Below, piece after piece: positions 8,584 to 17,416 of a DNA stretch of 64,000 bases (the first letter of the stretch is position 1; every line of letters begins with the position of its first letter). The notes beneath the pieces are model-generated. The model was not told where the DNA came from. It ran no database searches and saw nothing but the letters and a program-made list of their open reading frames with translations. The stretch is from Amycolatopsis sp. 195334CR (GTDB lineage Bacteria; Actinomycetota; Actinomycetes; Mycobacteriales; Pseudonocardiaceae): NCBI RefSeq assembly GCF_017309385.1, contig NZ_JAFJMJ010000001.1, forward strand, positions 806,001 to 870,000, given 5' to 3'. Both the position numbers and the translations under genes were made by a program.

Positions 8584-8994
8584 CGAGAGGGAAGTCGCCG
8601 CGCGGCCTGGTTCGTTGCACGCCGCGCGATCACGATTGCGATGGCTGCCATGAGGTGCAGGGTCACGGAACATCGGCCTGCCTTCATGTGGGGAGAGTCG
8701 CGGCCCGCGGGTCGAGCCGTCGAGGACTTATACGCAGCCTGAGGGTGCACTCAACACGGTGCTCCGCCGACTTTCTCCCTCGAATTTTCTCAATGCTCGC
8801 CGTGTCCGCCCGGGCTAGCACGGCCGTAGGACGTCGGCGAGTGGCCACCACAGATCGTCCTCGATCACAGACACGCCTGCGCACCGCAGAGCCGTGGTCA
8901 CTAGGCCTGACGGCGACCACCCGCAGGGGACTCATCACACCGCGCCTGCCGACCAAGGAAGAACCAACCAACATGACCAAGGAAAGGTAGGGCA
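8584..8994. promoter_or_regulatory. Divergent promoter region between two operons
   Basis: No gene longer than a few codons. It must contain the promoters for the leftward sigma-factor pair and for the rightward operon starting at 8995. At 8973-8990 a five-codon ORF (ATG ACC AAG GAA AGG TAG) contains within itself the AAGGAAAGG ribosome binding site of the next gene, a possible leader or accidental mini-ORF. No repeats were seen. Confidence 0.45.
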
Positions 8995-9075
8995 ATGAGG
9001 GACAGGACACCTTCGACGGCCGGACTAGGGCGTGTCCTGCGGATCTTTCTCATGATCGTGTGCAGATGATGGTGT

Positions 9076-9953
9076 GTGGTCGGACGTGGTGAGCTGACGG
9101 ACAAGGCCTGGGCGGGGATCGCGCCGTTGCTGCCCGCGCAGAGTGGGCAGCGCGGTGGCCGGTGGCGCAGCCACCGGCAGGTGATCAACGCGATCCTGTG
9201 GAAGCAACGCACCGGCGCGCCCTGGCGTGACCTGCCCGAACGGTACGGGCCGTGGAAGACCGCGCATGAGCGGCTGCGCAAGTGGACCGCGGACGGGACA
9301 GGGGACCGGATCCTGGAGCACGTGATCGTCAAAGACGACTCGCTCGGGACGCTGGAGGACAACGTCGCGTTCGTGGTCAGCGTTGACTCCACGAGTGTGC
9401 GGGCGCACCAGCACGCGGCCGGTGCCCGGAAAAAGGGGGCTGCGCGGACTGGATCGAAGCGCTCGCCGTCGACGGTGAATGCCTCGGACGCTCCCGCGGA
9501 GGGCTGACCACCAAGCTCCACCTGGCCGTCAACACAGCGGGCCTGCCGCTGGCGGTGATCCTCACACCCGGCCAGGCTGGCGACAACCCGCAACTGCTGC
9601 CGCTGCTCGACGACATCCACGACATCGACGTCGACGGGCAGCGAGTGCGGGTCGGGCGGGTCATCGCAGACAAAGCCTACGCCCACCCAAGCACCCGCAC
9701 CGCGTTACGGCAGCGGCGAATCAAGGCCACCATTCCCGAACGCATCGACCAGATCGACCGACGCAAAGCCCTGGGCTCGGCCGGTGGCAGGCCACCAGCC
9801 TTCGACCCTGGCCTTTACAAGCTGCGCAACGTGGTCGAGCGCTGCTTCAACCGTCTCAAGCAGTTCCGCGGCCTGGCCACCAGATTCGCCAAACGAGCCG
9901 CCTACCACCGCGCCGAGATCATCCTGGCCTGCATCGTCCTCCACCTGAGGTGA
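9076..9953 (+). CDS. IS5/IS427-type transposase made by -1 frameshift
   Basis: The first frame (GTG at 9076, open to 9507) holds the N-terminal domain typical of the family: ELTDKAWAGIAPLLP, GRWRSHRQVINAILWKQRTG, APWRDLPERYGPWKTAHERL and the first catalytic aspartate in VVSVDSTSVRAHQHA. At A5G5 (9430-9439) a -1 shift enters the second frame. That frame gives DWIEALAVDGECLGRSRGGL, then VIADKAYAHPSTRTALRQRR with the second aspartate, and NVVERCFNRLKQFRGLATRF with the Glu of the DDE triad. Both halves look intact, so the element may still be active. It acts by DDE cut-and-paste transposition. Confidence 0.85.
9430..9439 (+). promoter_or_regulatory. Programmed -1 frameshift site A5G5
   Basis: AAAAAGGGGG in the transposase message. 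The upstream frame reads CGG AAA AAG GGG GCT. Slipping back one base gives GGC TGC GCG GAC, which is the frame of the catalytic C-terminal half. IS427-group elements are known to join their two ORFs this way. Confidence 0.7.
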
Positions 9954-10249
9954 AGATCCCCAGGACACGTCCTAGTCAAACTTTGGTCCGTTCCCTCGGG
10001 CACGTACCCACTCGTCCTGGCGACAGGATGTCTGGCGGTACAACTCAGCACCTGGAGCATCCCGTGGGTACACGAGATCGCCGACGACACCCGCCACCAC
10101 CTCGCACTGATCGCTCTGCTGACCCTCGCAGGCGAGCTCTGCAGGCGTCTGTGGCGGCGCGCGAGGACTGCCCTCCGGTCCCAGCTCCGGACATTCCTGC
10201 TCGACGAGAACCCCGGCCACCCCGGCACGCCACCCGGTGAGGACGGCAG

Positions 10250-10552
10250 ATGACCTCGACCGTGGTGCCGCGGCGTGCCTGCGGACGACCTGCTCCAGCC
10301 CTGAATACGCCCCGCCGGCACCGCTCGCCGCCGGACGACGGAACGATCCGCCACGTGCGGGTGGCACCTCAGCGGCGGGAGCCAGCCCGCGCGGAGCACC
10401 GGGCTCCGGGCGGGCTGGGTGATCATCCCAATTATCGGCCGGCGCGGCTGTGCCCACCGGGCACAATGACCCCACGATCGCTACCGTCACCCCGCGAAGC
10501 GACAATCAGCGACGGCGAAACACCCACGACCAGGGAAGGTGTGTGTCCGTGA
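10250..10552 (+). CDS. Small Arg/Pro-rich hypothetical protein in a coupled operon
   Basis: ATG at 10250 overlaps the stop of the IS-interrupted gene (ATGA), and its own stop overlaps the next start at 10549 (GTGA). This double coupling is the main support for the gene. The 100-residue product is rich in Arg and Pro with no hydrophobic segment and no recognised motif. Because the upstream gene is now interrupted, translation by coupling may be lost. Confidence 0.5.
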   Translation: MTSTVVPRRACGRPAPALNTPRRHRSPPDDGTIRHVRVAPQRREPARAEHRAPGGLGDHPNYRPARLCPPGTMTPRSLPSPREATISDGETPTTREGVCP

Positions 10553-11574
10553 CCAGCACCGCCCGAGCCAGCCGCCCGCTGATCGCGGTCGATGTCGATG
10601 GCGTCCTCGCGCCCGACCTGGACGAGCGCGCTGTCCCGGCCGGCTACCGCCCGCACCGCTACCGGGGTCCGAACTCCATCGGGGACCCGATGGAGGCGCA
10701 GGTCTACCTCAACCCCGAGCACGGACGGTGGCTTCGAGCCCTGGCCGACCGTGGCGCCGAGCTGGTGTGGGCCACCACGTGGCGTGAGCGGGCGGCGGAG
10801 TTCATCGCCCCGCGGGTCGGGCTTCCCGCTGACATGCCGGTGATCGAGGTCGGCGCCCACACCGGCATCGGTTTCGGGCATTCGCTGAAGCATCCCGCGG
10901 TGACCGCGTTCGCGGCGAACCGTCCGCTGGCATGGATCGATGACCATTTCGGCGGGAAAGATGCCGGGTGGGCAGCGGACCGCACCGCCGCGGGCACTCC
11001 GACCCTGCTCCTGCAGATTCCGGGCGCCCGAGGCCTGGGCACAGCACACATCGAGATACTGCACCTGTGGATCTCGGCACAGCAGCCCGGTAACCCGCTC
11101 CACACAGCGGGCCCGTGGCAACCGGTGCGGCTGCCCACCAGGGCGGGAGTTGAGGCGAACCTAGGTGTCGCGAACGACGCGGCAGACGAAGTCCTGCACG
11201 AGCTGCTCAGTCAGCGACTGCACGCACACGCCGGCGCCTTCGAGCTGATCGTCCAGTACCTCCTCGCTGCCGACGACGCCGCCTACCTTGGACACCGGCC
11301 GGACGCGGCAGCGAATCACCGGAGTACCGCGATCGCGCGGATGCCCGACCAGCTCGCGGCAGTGCTCGCGCCCGAACCGCCGCGGCCCGGTCGCCGCGAT
11401 GTTGGCGCGCTCCTCCTGAGCGAGGCGAGCGAGCACTCCGCCGACGCGCTCGAGGGCCCGGCCGCGCAAGCCCATGTCGTCGCGCTCGCCACCGCCGCCC
11501 AGCACGAACTCGCTCAGCACCGCGACAGCGCGACGCCAGCGACAGGCAACCGCGACACGTCCTCGGGGCATTGA
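10549..11574 (+). CDS. HAD-like hydrolase domain protein with a C-terminal helical domain
   Basis: The GTG at 10549 is coupled to the previous gene and has GGGAAGG upstream. Residues 10-180 are HAD-like: the nucleophile motif IAVDVDGVLAP, VWATTWRERAAEF as the threonine motif region, and the acidic motif RPLAWIDDHF. Known relatives are actinobacterial HAD-type proteins of uncertain substrate. Residues 200-340 form a second domain starting VRLPTRAGVEANLGV and continuing FELIVQYLLAADDAAY, VVALATAAQHELAQH. The C-terminal domain recurs as a broken copy at 42.5 kb and the HAD domain as a truncated copy at 13.0 kb. The role could be phosphatase-like, but catalysis is unproven. Confidence 0.65.
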   Translation: MTSTARASRPLIAVDVDGVLAPDLDERAVPAGYRPHRYRGPNSIGDPMEAQVYLNPEHGRWLRALADRGAELVWATTWRERAAEFIAPRVGLPADMPVIEVGAHTGIGFGHSLKHPAVTAFAANRPLAWIDDHFGGKDAGWAADRTAAGTPTLLLQIPGARGLGTAHIEILHLWISAQQPGNPLHTAGPWQPVRLPTRAGVEANLGVANDAADEVLHELLSQRLHAHAGAFELIVQYLLAADDAAYLGHRPDAAANHRSTAIARMPDQLAAVLAPEPPRPGRRDVGALLLSEASEHSADALEGPAAQAHVVALATAAQHELAQHRDSATPATGNRDTSSGH

Positions 11575-11732
11575 GACGATAGCCGCCCACGCCCGCGCCC
11601 GGCCGCGACATCCGTCCGCGCGCTGGTATTCGCCGTTCCGCTGACCTGGCCGACTCCGGCTACGGCGGCTCGGCTCACCGGGCTGCTCGCACCTGCAGTC
11701 GCCTTCCGTCAGGCCAGGTCTAGACGCTGGGT

Positions 11733-12167
11733 TCAGGGCGGCGAGTGCTCGATGATGTCGCTGCGGACTCGCTGAATTTTCTCCATCGCGCGCAGGGCTT
11801 CCGAGGCTGGGGTGGTGATGTCACGTAGGCCATGTGCCGCGGCTTCAGCGCCGCTATCGAACAGCGGCACAGGCGATTGATAGTTCACGACAGCCTGAGC
11901 CGTTTCCGGGGCGATGCGACCGTCAATAACTGCCAGCCGCAGGGCCAGCAGTTCGCCGCCGTCGTGGCATCCCGCCCAGCCCGCGCAAATGCGCCGGTGC
12001 AGGTCGTCACCGTCGTTCTGGTGACATTGGAACAGTCCACTCGGCTGCGAACCCGTGTCGGCATCGTACGGAGGAAGCTTCGCGTACTCCCTCGCGTGCC
12101 AGATGCCCGACGGGACGTCACGCCGGTAAGGGCACGAAATGCAGGGTCTCGGTGCAGGAGCTGCCAT
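11733..12167 (-). CDS. DUF6283-type cysteine-rich protein
   Basis: The product begins APAPRPCISCPYRRDVPSG, followed by IWHAREYAKLPPYDADTG, LFQCHQND and ICAGWAGCHDG. The set of Cys and His (CxxCPYR, CHQ, C..W..CH) is the DUF6283 signature found on actinobacterial chromosomes and phages, presumably a metal-binding fold. The rest is a helical C-terminus. ATG at 12167 is preferred over TTG at 12182, but either is possible. It stands alone between decayed stretches; no partner is evident. Confidence 0.65.
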   Translation of the reverse strand: MAAPAPRPCISCPYRRDVPSGIWHAREYAKLPPYDADTGSQPSGLFQCHQNDGDDLHRRICAGWAGCHDGGELLALRLAVIDGRIAPETAQAVVNYQSPVPLFDSGAEAAAHGLRDITTPASEALRAMEKIQRVRSDIIEHSPP

Positions 12168-13044
12168 CTGCTGCCGGTCCAACTCAGACTCCCTACCTCG
12201 ACCGCACCGAAGAACTCGTGCGCTTCTGCCTGCTCAACACCTAGTGTTGCATCGACAGCGCCGGTCAAAGCCGTCAGGGCCGGGCTCCGGCTCACCGCAC
12301 GCGCGTACCGGCAGCACCGTCGCGGTGAGCGGGATTCGGCACGCTCGATGTGCCTGCCCATCCACGCAAGGGGTGCGGCTCTCCCCGGCCGCAGGTCTCC
12401 ACGACACCGACGGCCCACACCCGCAAGGGCGGCGTCGATCTCAACCGTGTGCAGGACGACGCCCCTCAACTCAGGTCCGGGCCGAACAGGCACTCGCAAC
12501 CAAAACAGCAAGACGAACTCCCCATACTGGGTAGCAGCCACCTCACCCTGTTCGCCGCGTGGCCAGCACGCCGCCGTCGCGGAAGTACTTCGCCAGCGGG
12601 CCGATTCCGAGATTGGCCAGTGCGTGCGCGATCGCCTTCTCGTCGACCGATCTCCGCGGACACGCTACGGCGCAAGCTCCGGATTGGCGCCGCCCGCTCC
12701 AGACTGCTTGTGGCAATGATCCGATCCGACGCGCAAGGACGAGCAGCGCGAACTGCGTAAGCGGCTCAAGTGCCCGCACACTGGCCACCACCGCCACCCC
12801 AGCCCACCTCGAATTCGACCTCTACCTCGCAACCGCCGCCACCAACCCAGACGACACGATGCCCCCCGCACTCAGCCGCCACCATCGACCGAACGACTAA
12901 GCCCCATCGCCAACGTCGCAGGAGACACCCCGTTCCCCAGGGAATGGGGATCCTCCGGCATGAAGGCGGGACGCGACTTCTGCGTGCCGCTCTAGCGGAG
13001 GAGGGACGCCGATACCGGGCACAGCCCCCTGACCCGCGCCGGTC
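12168..13044. other. Decayed region with gene fragments
   Basis: No intact gene. A minus-strand run near 12560-12660 reads DEKAIAHALANLGIGPLAKY before a stop. A plus-strand run near 12180-12242 ends VRFCLLNT. Another plus run near 12780-12898 contains HLEFDLYLATAATNPDD. All lack starts and look like ends of lost genes. I could not assign them to families. Confidence 0.35.
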
Positions 13045-13341
13045 ATCTCGATGTGCTCGCTCCAGAAGCGGGGACGACCCCGGTGCCGAGCCAGGACACG
13101 ATGTTCTCGAGATGTGTGTGTGCTCCAGCCCGCGGCCCGGATGCGACTCAATGAGCAGGGCCGGGATGCCGGCATCGTCGCGCCGGTCCTCGGCCCAGCC
13201 CGGCCCCTTGCCACCGACGAATTAATCATCGATCCACACGAGCGGGCGGTCGCCGATCCACCGCTGGATCGCGCCGGTCTTGGCCGACCAGCCGAACCCG
13301 GGCCCACCACAAAGGACCTCGATCACCGGCAGCTCCGGCAT
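13045..13341 (-). pseudogene. Truncated HAD-like paralogue with an internal TAA
   Basis: The leftward frame reads MPELPVIEVLCGGPGFGWSA, then RPLVWIDD, a TAA at 13222-13224, and continues in frame FVGGKGPGWAEDRRDDAGIP and GRGLEHTHLENIVSWLG. This matches the middle of the HAD-like protein at 10549 (MPVIEVGAHTGIGFGHS, RPLAWIDDHFGGKDAGWA, GLGTAHIEIL). The N-terminal half with the nucleophile is missing; the frame is closed just before the CRISPR leader. It is therefore both truncated and nonsense-mutated. Confidence 0.65.
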
Positions 13342-13410
13342 ACCCAGCCACGGCGTCAAGCTGGCCACCTATAACATCGTTTCGGCTTGTATCGTCGCAG
13401 GTCATGAAGT
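13342..13410 (+). promoter_or_regulatory. Putative CRISPR leader
   Basis: Short stretch immediately before the first, best conserved repeat, with an AT-richer core (CACCTATAACATCG). In type I-E systems the leader lies on this side of a repeat in this orientation, and decay of repeats toward the far end agrees. The promoter itself is not identified. Confidence 0.4.
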
Positions 13411-13800
13411 GTGGTCCCCGCGCGAGCGGGGGTGGTCCCGCGCCGAACACGAACGCCACCGCGCCCACGACGTGGTCCCCGCGCGAGCGGGGGTGGTCCG
13501 TGGGGCGGCACCACGTGGGCCCAGGTCGGCGCGTGGTCCCCGCGCGAGCGGGGGTGGTCCCGTCGCGATCACCACGCTCACCATCCGTCGTGAGTCGTCT
13601 CCGCACGAGCGGGGGGTGGTCCCCCGGGTGGCCGCGGAACCACCGAACCTGCGCTTGTCGTCCCCGCGCGAGCGGGGGCCCCTGGCGCAGGTTGATCTGT
13701 CGCTCACTCCTCAAGTCGTCCCCGCGCGAACGGGGTGGTCCCAGCACGCCCAGCTCGTCGGCCACCAGCAGGATGTCGTCCCCGCGCGAGCGGGGGGTCC
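13411..13800 (+). CRISPR. Orphan type I-E-like CRISPR array, 7 repeats, 6 spacers
   Basis: Repeats of 26-29 bases start at 13411, 13472, 13533, 13594, 13657, 13715 and 13775. The first three are identical (GTGGTCCCCGCGCGAGC then GGGGGTGGTCC) and carry the palindromic CCCCGC...GCGGGG stem of type I-E. Later copies diverge: repeat 4 has TCTCCGCACG, repeat 5 loses the TGGT, repeat 6 has CGAACGG, repeat 7 is shortened. The six spacers are 32-34 bases (three of exactly 33) and differ from each other. No cas gene occurs in the window, so the array would need Cas proteins encoded elsewhere. Loss of repeat identity toward the right marks the old, trailer end. Confidence 0.93.
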
Positions 13801-14332
13801 CGCGGGCGTCACTGCGCATCCACGTCAGGACCGGCCCCTCAATCGGCACCAGTGTGGCCATCGGCCTCCAGTTTCCGTTCGTTCCCGGTTCCCGGGTTGT
13901 GCGGTGGCCGGGTTGGCTGTCAGCGCTGCGCCGGCGGTCAGCATCCTGGTGGGTGGCGCCGGGCTCGGTCTCCGCATTGCTGCGCCTGTTGTCGGACGCT
14001 ATCGCAGGTGGCGGTGGGCTCGGCGACGCCGTCGTGCTGGTGTCGTCACGCAGCAGGCGGCGATACATCGACAGGTCCCTGCCCATGCCCATGTGCTTCC
14101 TTATCCGGTTTGGCTGTCTCGGCCCGGCCCCCCTCGGATCCGGGCCGAGACGTCGAGTCCTGCTCCGGCTCGCCGGCCGTCGGCGGCGGAGCAGGCCCGG
14201 GGAAACGGTGGGTCGTGGCACGGACGTCGTGGTCGCCCGGCGGTCGCTCCGCGGTCTCTGGACACGATTGGTGTCGCTGTGCGACGTTCGAACGCGGCCG
14301 GGCTCCGGGTGTGTCCGCTGAGGGGAGACGGT
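13801..14332. other. CRISPR trailer and upstream region of the AfsR-like gene
   Basis: No gene is supported. Long frames on both strands here are produced by GC-rich sequence running through the repeats. It contains an 81-base segment duplicated at 42050-42130. The last 15 bases hold the ribosome binding site of the regulator gene. Confidence 0.4.
14016..14096. repeat. 81-base dispersed direct repeat, copy 1
   Basis: From GGGCTCGGCGAC to GCCCATGCCCATGTGC, matching 42050-42130 with only about eight mismatches, mainly in the first third; the core GGCGGCGATACATC and ACAGGTCCCTGCCCATGCCC are shared. On the minus strand a possible start encodes MGMGRDLSMYRRLLRDD in both copies. It may be a duplicated promoter plus 5' end of a small gene, or the trace of a mobile segment. 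Confidence 0.6.
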
Positions 14333-16828
14333 GTGCAGGAGTGGGAATTCGGTGTGCTGGGGCCATTGCGAGTTCGGCATGCCGGCACCTCGGTGCCGAT
14401 TCCGGCGGCCAAGCAGCGGGTGCTGCTCACGGCTTTGGTCATGGCCGGGCGCGACACCGTGTCCGCGGGCCGGCTGATGAACTACCTGTGGGGTGAGACG
14501 CCCCCACCGAGTGCGCGGAACACGGTCAAGAACTACGCCCTGCGGTTGCGACGCGCCTTGACCGACGATTCCGGTACGAGCCCGATACTCACCACGCCGA
14601 ACGGCTACCGCCTGGCGACGCCGGTGCAGGCCGTCGACCTGCACCGGTTCCAAGCGCTGGAAGGCCGTGCGCGCGCCGAAGCCACCGCGGGAGCACTGGC
14701 GACCGCCGACGATCTGCTACGGCAGGCGTTGCGGTTGTGGCGGGGAACGCCCTTGGCCGACGTGCCCAGCGACCTGATCCAGCAGGAGATCGTGCCGGGG
14801 CTGACCGAACGCCACCTGGCGACGGTCGAGTTCAGCTTCGATCTGGAGCTGCGACGCGGTCGCCACGATGCCGTGGTCACCGACCTGCACGCGCTGAGCC
14901 GGCAACACCCGCTGCGCGAGCGGCTACTGGGCCTCTCGATGCTCGCCCTCTACCGGTGCGGTCGCGCCGCGGAAGCGCTCACCGCCTACCACGACGCAGT
15001 CACGACACTTCGGGACGAACTCGGCACCGATCCCAGCCCCGAGCTGCGGGCCCTGCACGAACAAATCTTGCGGCAGGACCCCGCACTGCACCTGCGCGGC
15101 ACCCCACCCGCGGCCTCAAGGCCCCCGACGGTTGCTCGCCAGCTGCCTGGCTCCCCGCCCGGGTTCGTCGGCCGCCACCACGCCCTGCGCCAGCTGGACG
15201 AACTGCTCGAGCGCGCCCGCCGCGAGCGCACCGTGGCGCTGGCAGTGCTCAGCGGACCGGGCGGCATCGGGAAAACCTCGGTGGCACTGCACTGGGCACA
15301 TCAGCACCTCACCGACTTCCCCGACGGGCAGCTGTATGTGAACCTGCGAGGCTTCGACCCCAGCGGCTCCCCCATCTCGTCCGACGACGCTGTTCGTAGC
15401 TGTTGCGTCGCACTCGGCGCCGACCCCGCCACGCTGCCCGCCGAGTTCGACGCCCTCCACGCGCTGTGTCGCACCCTGCTGACAGACCGCCGGATTCTGC
15501 TCCTGCTGGACAATGCCCGCGACGCCGCGCAGGTACTGCCGCTACTTCCCGGCAGCGCCTCGTGCCTGGTGCTGGTCACCAGCCGCAACCACCTTCCAGC
15601 ACTCGCCGTCCAGGCCGGTGCCCGCCTGCTGATGCTCGAGGCCTTCGACGAGCACGACGCCACCGTGCTGCTGTCCCGGCAACTCGGCGACGACCGCACC
15701 TCGGCCGACCCCGCAGCGGTCGCCGCGATCACACGATGGTGCGCGGGTCTGCCGTTAGCGCTACGCGTGGTCGCCGCTCGAGCCGCGCAGCGGCCCGGGT
15801 TCACACTCGCCGACCTGGCCTGCGAACTGCGCGACGCGGCCACGCGACTGGATCGCCTGAACGCCGGAGACGACCACACGAGCGTGGCCGCAGCCCTATC
15901 GTGGTCCTACCACGCCCTGCCAGCAACCGTGGCGCAGACGCTGGGGCTGCTCGCGCACGCACCAGGACCCGACCTCAACCGGGACGCCGCGGCGTCCCTG
16001 ACAGACTCCGCACTCCCCCAGCTCAATCCGGTCCTGCTGCACCTGGAAGCCGCGTCCCTGCTCGTGCAGCACCGGCCCGGCCGCTACCTCATGCACGACC
16101 TGACCCGCCTCTACGCAGCCCAGCGCGCCACTGCGGATCTGCCCGCCGACAGCCTTAACGCGGCACTGCGGCGGCTCGCCGACTACTACGTCCGCACCGC
16201 GGACCACGCCGACCGCGTGATGACCGCCCACGCCCCCCGCGACCGCGGCACGCTGGCCCCTCCCCCGACCACCACACCGACTCCCTTCGACACTCCCACC
16301 CAAGCGCTGACCTGGTTCGACACCGAACGCCTCACGCTGCTCGCCACACAGCAACTCGCCGCCACCCGCGGCTGGCACCACCTCGTGGTGCACCTGGCGT
16401 GGCTGCCGAGCACCTACCAATGCCACCGCGGCCTCAACCAGGACCGCATCCACTGCTGGCAACTCGCCATCACCGCCGCCCAGCACATCGGCGACCCCGG
16501 CCTGGTCATGGCCGCGCACCGGTTCCTCGGCGACGCCTACGGCCGCGTCGGCGACCACGCCCGCGCACTGCACCACCTCGAATTGGCTTTGAACCACGCC
16601 GAGCACGACAACGACCTGCTCGCCCAAGCACACACCCACCGCGGACTCACCGAAATCTTCAGCCGCCACGGCGACCACCACGCCGCACACCACGCCTGGC
16701 ACCACGCACTCACCCTGTACGAAGCAGACGACCGCAACCGCGACGCCACCCGACTCCGACACCAGATCCGCACCAACCCCGCCCCCGCCCCCTCGCTGCA
16801 CCACGCGGAACAGCAAAGAGAGGCCTGA
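14333..16828 (+). CDS. AfsR/SARP-family transcriptional regulator with NB-ARC and TPR
   Basis: GTG at 14333 is preceded by GAGGGGAG. Residues 1-95 form an OmpR-like winged helix (EFGVLGPLRVRHAGTSVPIP, VSAGRLMNYLWGE, NTVKNYALRLRRAL). Residues 100-250 form the bacterial transcriptional activation domain (YRLATPVQAVDLHRFQALEG). An NB-ARC STAND ATPase domain has Walker A GPGGIGKTSVALHW near residue 310, a Walker B region RRILLLLDNARDAAQVLPLL and the later GLPLALRVVA motif. The C-terminus has a few tetratricopeptide-like helices. Such proteins activate secondary-metabolite or secretion genes by DNA binding gated by ATP. The target is not evident. The other copy in this window is at 28284. Confidence 0.88.
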   Translation: MQEWEFGVLGPLRVRHAGTSVPIPAAKQRVLLTALVMAGRDTVSAGRLMNYLWGETPPPSARNTVKNYALRLRRALTDDSGTSPILTTPNGYRLATPVQAVDLHRFQALEGRARAEATAGALATADDLLRQALRLWRGTPLADVPSDLIQQEIVPGLTERHLATVEFSFDLELRRGRHDAVVTDLHALSRQHPLRERLLGLSMLALYRCGRAAEALTAYHDAVTTLRDELGTDPSPELRALHEQILRQDPALHLRGTPPAASRPPTVARQLPGSPPGFVGRHHALRQLDELLERARRERTVALAVLSGPGGIGKTSVALHWAHQHLTDFPDGQLYVNLRGFDPSGSPISSDDAVRSCCVALGADPATLPAEFDALHALCRTLLTDRRILLLLDNARDAAQVLPLLPGSASCLVLVTSRNHLPALAVQAGARLLMLEAFDEHDATVLLSRQLGDDRTSADPAAVAAITRWCAGLPLALRVVAARAAQRPGFTLADLACELRDAATRLDRLNAGDDHTSVAAALSWSYHALPATVAQTLGLLAHAPGPDLNRDAAASLTDSALPQLNPVLLHLEAASLLVQHRPGRYLMHDLTRLYAAQRATADLPADSLNAALRRLADYYVRTADHADRVMTAHAPRDRGTLAPPPTTTPTPFDTPTQALTWFDTERLTLLATQQLAATRGWHHLVVHLAWLPSTYQCHRGLNQDRIHCWQLAITAAQHIGDPGLVMAAHRFLGDAYGRVGDHARALHHLELALNHAEHDNDLLAQAHTHRGLTEIFSRHGDHHAAHHAWHHALTLYEADDRNRDATRLRHQIRTNPAPAPSLHHAEQQREA

Positions 16829-17011
16829 CCTCCTCGCACGATCGCGTGATCATCTCCGCGATTTTGACTACCACGAAAGTTGCGAGCGCGGACCCGGTCG
16901 CAGTCGGGCAACTCAAACCGTCACTCGGCGTGTTCACGCTCAACCGCGAGCGGCAGGCTGTCCATCGTCCACGCGCGAGGCAAGCTGCACCTCACGACGC
17001 AGTATCAACCA

Positions 17012-17416
17012 TCAACCTGCTGCGTCCCTGGCCGCGATACGTCGCTCGTAGTGCTCGATGTGCTCTCCCAGCCGGACCGCATACGGTCGGATTGGCCGGT
17101 AGTCATTGAGCCGAATATCGGCCACGGCATTGCCGACCACGTCCCCAGGCTCGGCGAGCAAGACCGCCTCCGACCAGCGTCACAGGAAGTCCCGTGCCCC
17201 GTCGAAGACATCGAGCAACTCCACCGCGAGCGGATCATCCCGGCCTTCAAACACGCCGGCGGCGGCGCGCAAGCGAGCCGAGACCTCGACGCAAGACCGT
17301 GTTACGTCGACCGCAGCGGCGCCGGGGGCGCCGATCGCTCGGTTCATCGCCTGAGCCCACGACTCGTCCACCTGCGTGCCACACGGCGCTCCGCCGGAGA
17401 CGTACCCCTTTTTCAC
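17012..17416 (-). pseudogene. Conserved actinobacterial hypothetical, opal-mutated
   Basis: GTG at 17416 gives VKKGYVSGGAPCGTQVDESW, then VFEGRDDPLAVELLDVF and ARDFL, a TGA at 17180-17182, and continues in the same frame RWSEAVLLAEPGDVVGNAVA, then DIRLNDYRPIRPYAVRLGEH to a stop at 17012. Sequence quality is even on both sides of the TGA, so a recent nonsense change (for example GGA to TGA) is the simplest explanation. Function unknown. Confidence 0.6.

Larger units (their letters stand above)
9028..9972 (+). mobile_element. IS5-family (IS427-like) insertion sequence
   Basis: A 945-base element. The left end begins GGGCGTGTCCTGCGGATCTT and the right end read inwards begins GGACGTGTCCTGGGGATCTT, imperfect terminal inverted repeats of about 20 bases. 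It is flanked by TA on both sides (9026-9027 and 9973-9974), the target duplication typical of the IS427 group. It carries one transposase made by frameshifting. Exact removal rebuilds an open reading frame, which confirms the ends. Confidence 0.88.
8995..10253 (+). pseudogene. Small hydrophobic protein gene interrupted by the IS element
   Basis: ATG at 8995 has AAGGAAAGG upstream. The frame runs MRDRTPSTAGL and is cut at 9026 by the IS. If the IS and one TA are removed, it continues VKLWSVPSGTYPLVLATG, then IADDTRHHLALIALLTLAGE, and ends PPGEDGR at 10253. The restored product has about 106 residues with two weakly hydrophobic segments and a basic C-terminus. Its stop overlaps the next start in ATGA, so it was the first gene of a coupled operon with the genes at 10250 and 10549. 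No family was recognised. Confidence 0.75.

Noticed and set aside
9028..9972. IS transposase as two separate genes or a pseudogene
   Set aside because: The A5G5 slippery run and intact catalytic motifs in both frames fit the programmed -1 frameshift of the IS427 group.
13280..14332. Upstream extension of the AfsR-like gene through the CRISPR array
   Set aside because: The frame is open only by GC bias. The GTG at 14333 has a ribosome binding site and begins at the conserved winged-helix domain.
13226..14653. Long minus-strand open frame rich in PRSRGDD repeats
   Set aside because: It is the translation of the CRISPR repeats and GC-rich flank; no start, no family.
13411..17000. cas genes accompanying the array
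   Set aside because: No cas3, cas1 or Cascade-like gene in any frame nearby; the adjacent large gene is an AfsR-type regulator.
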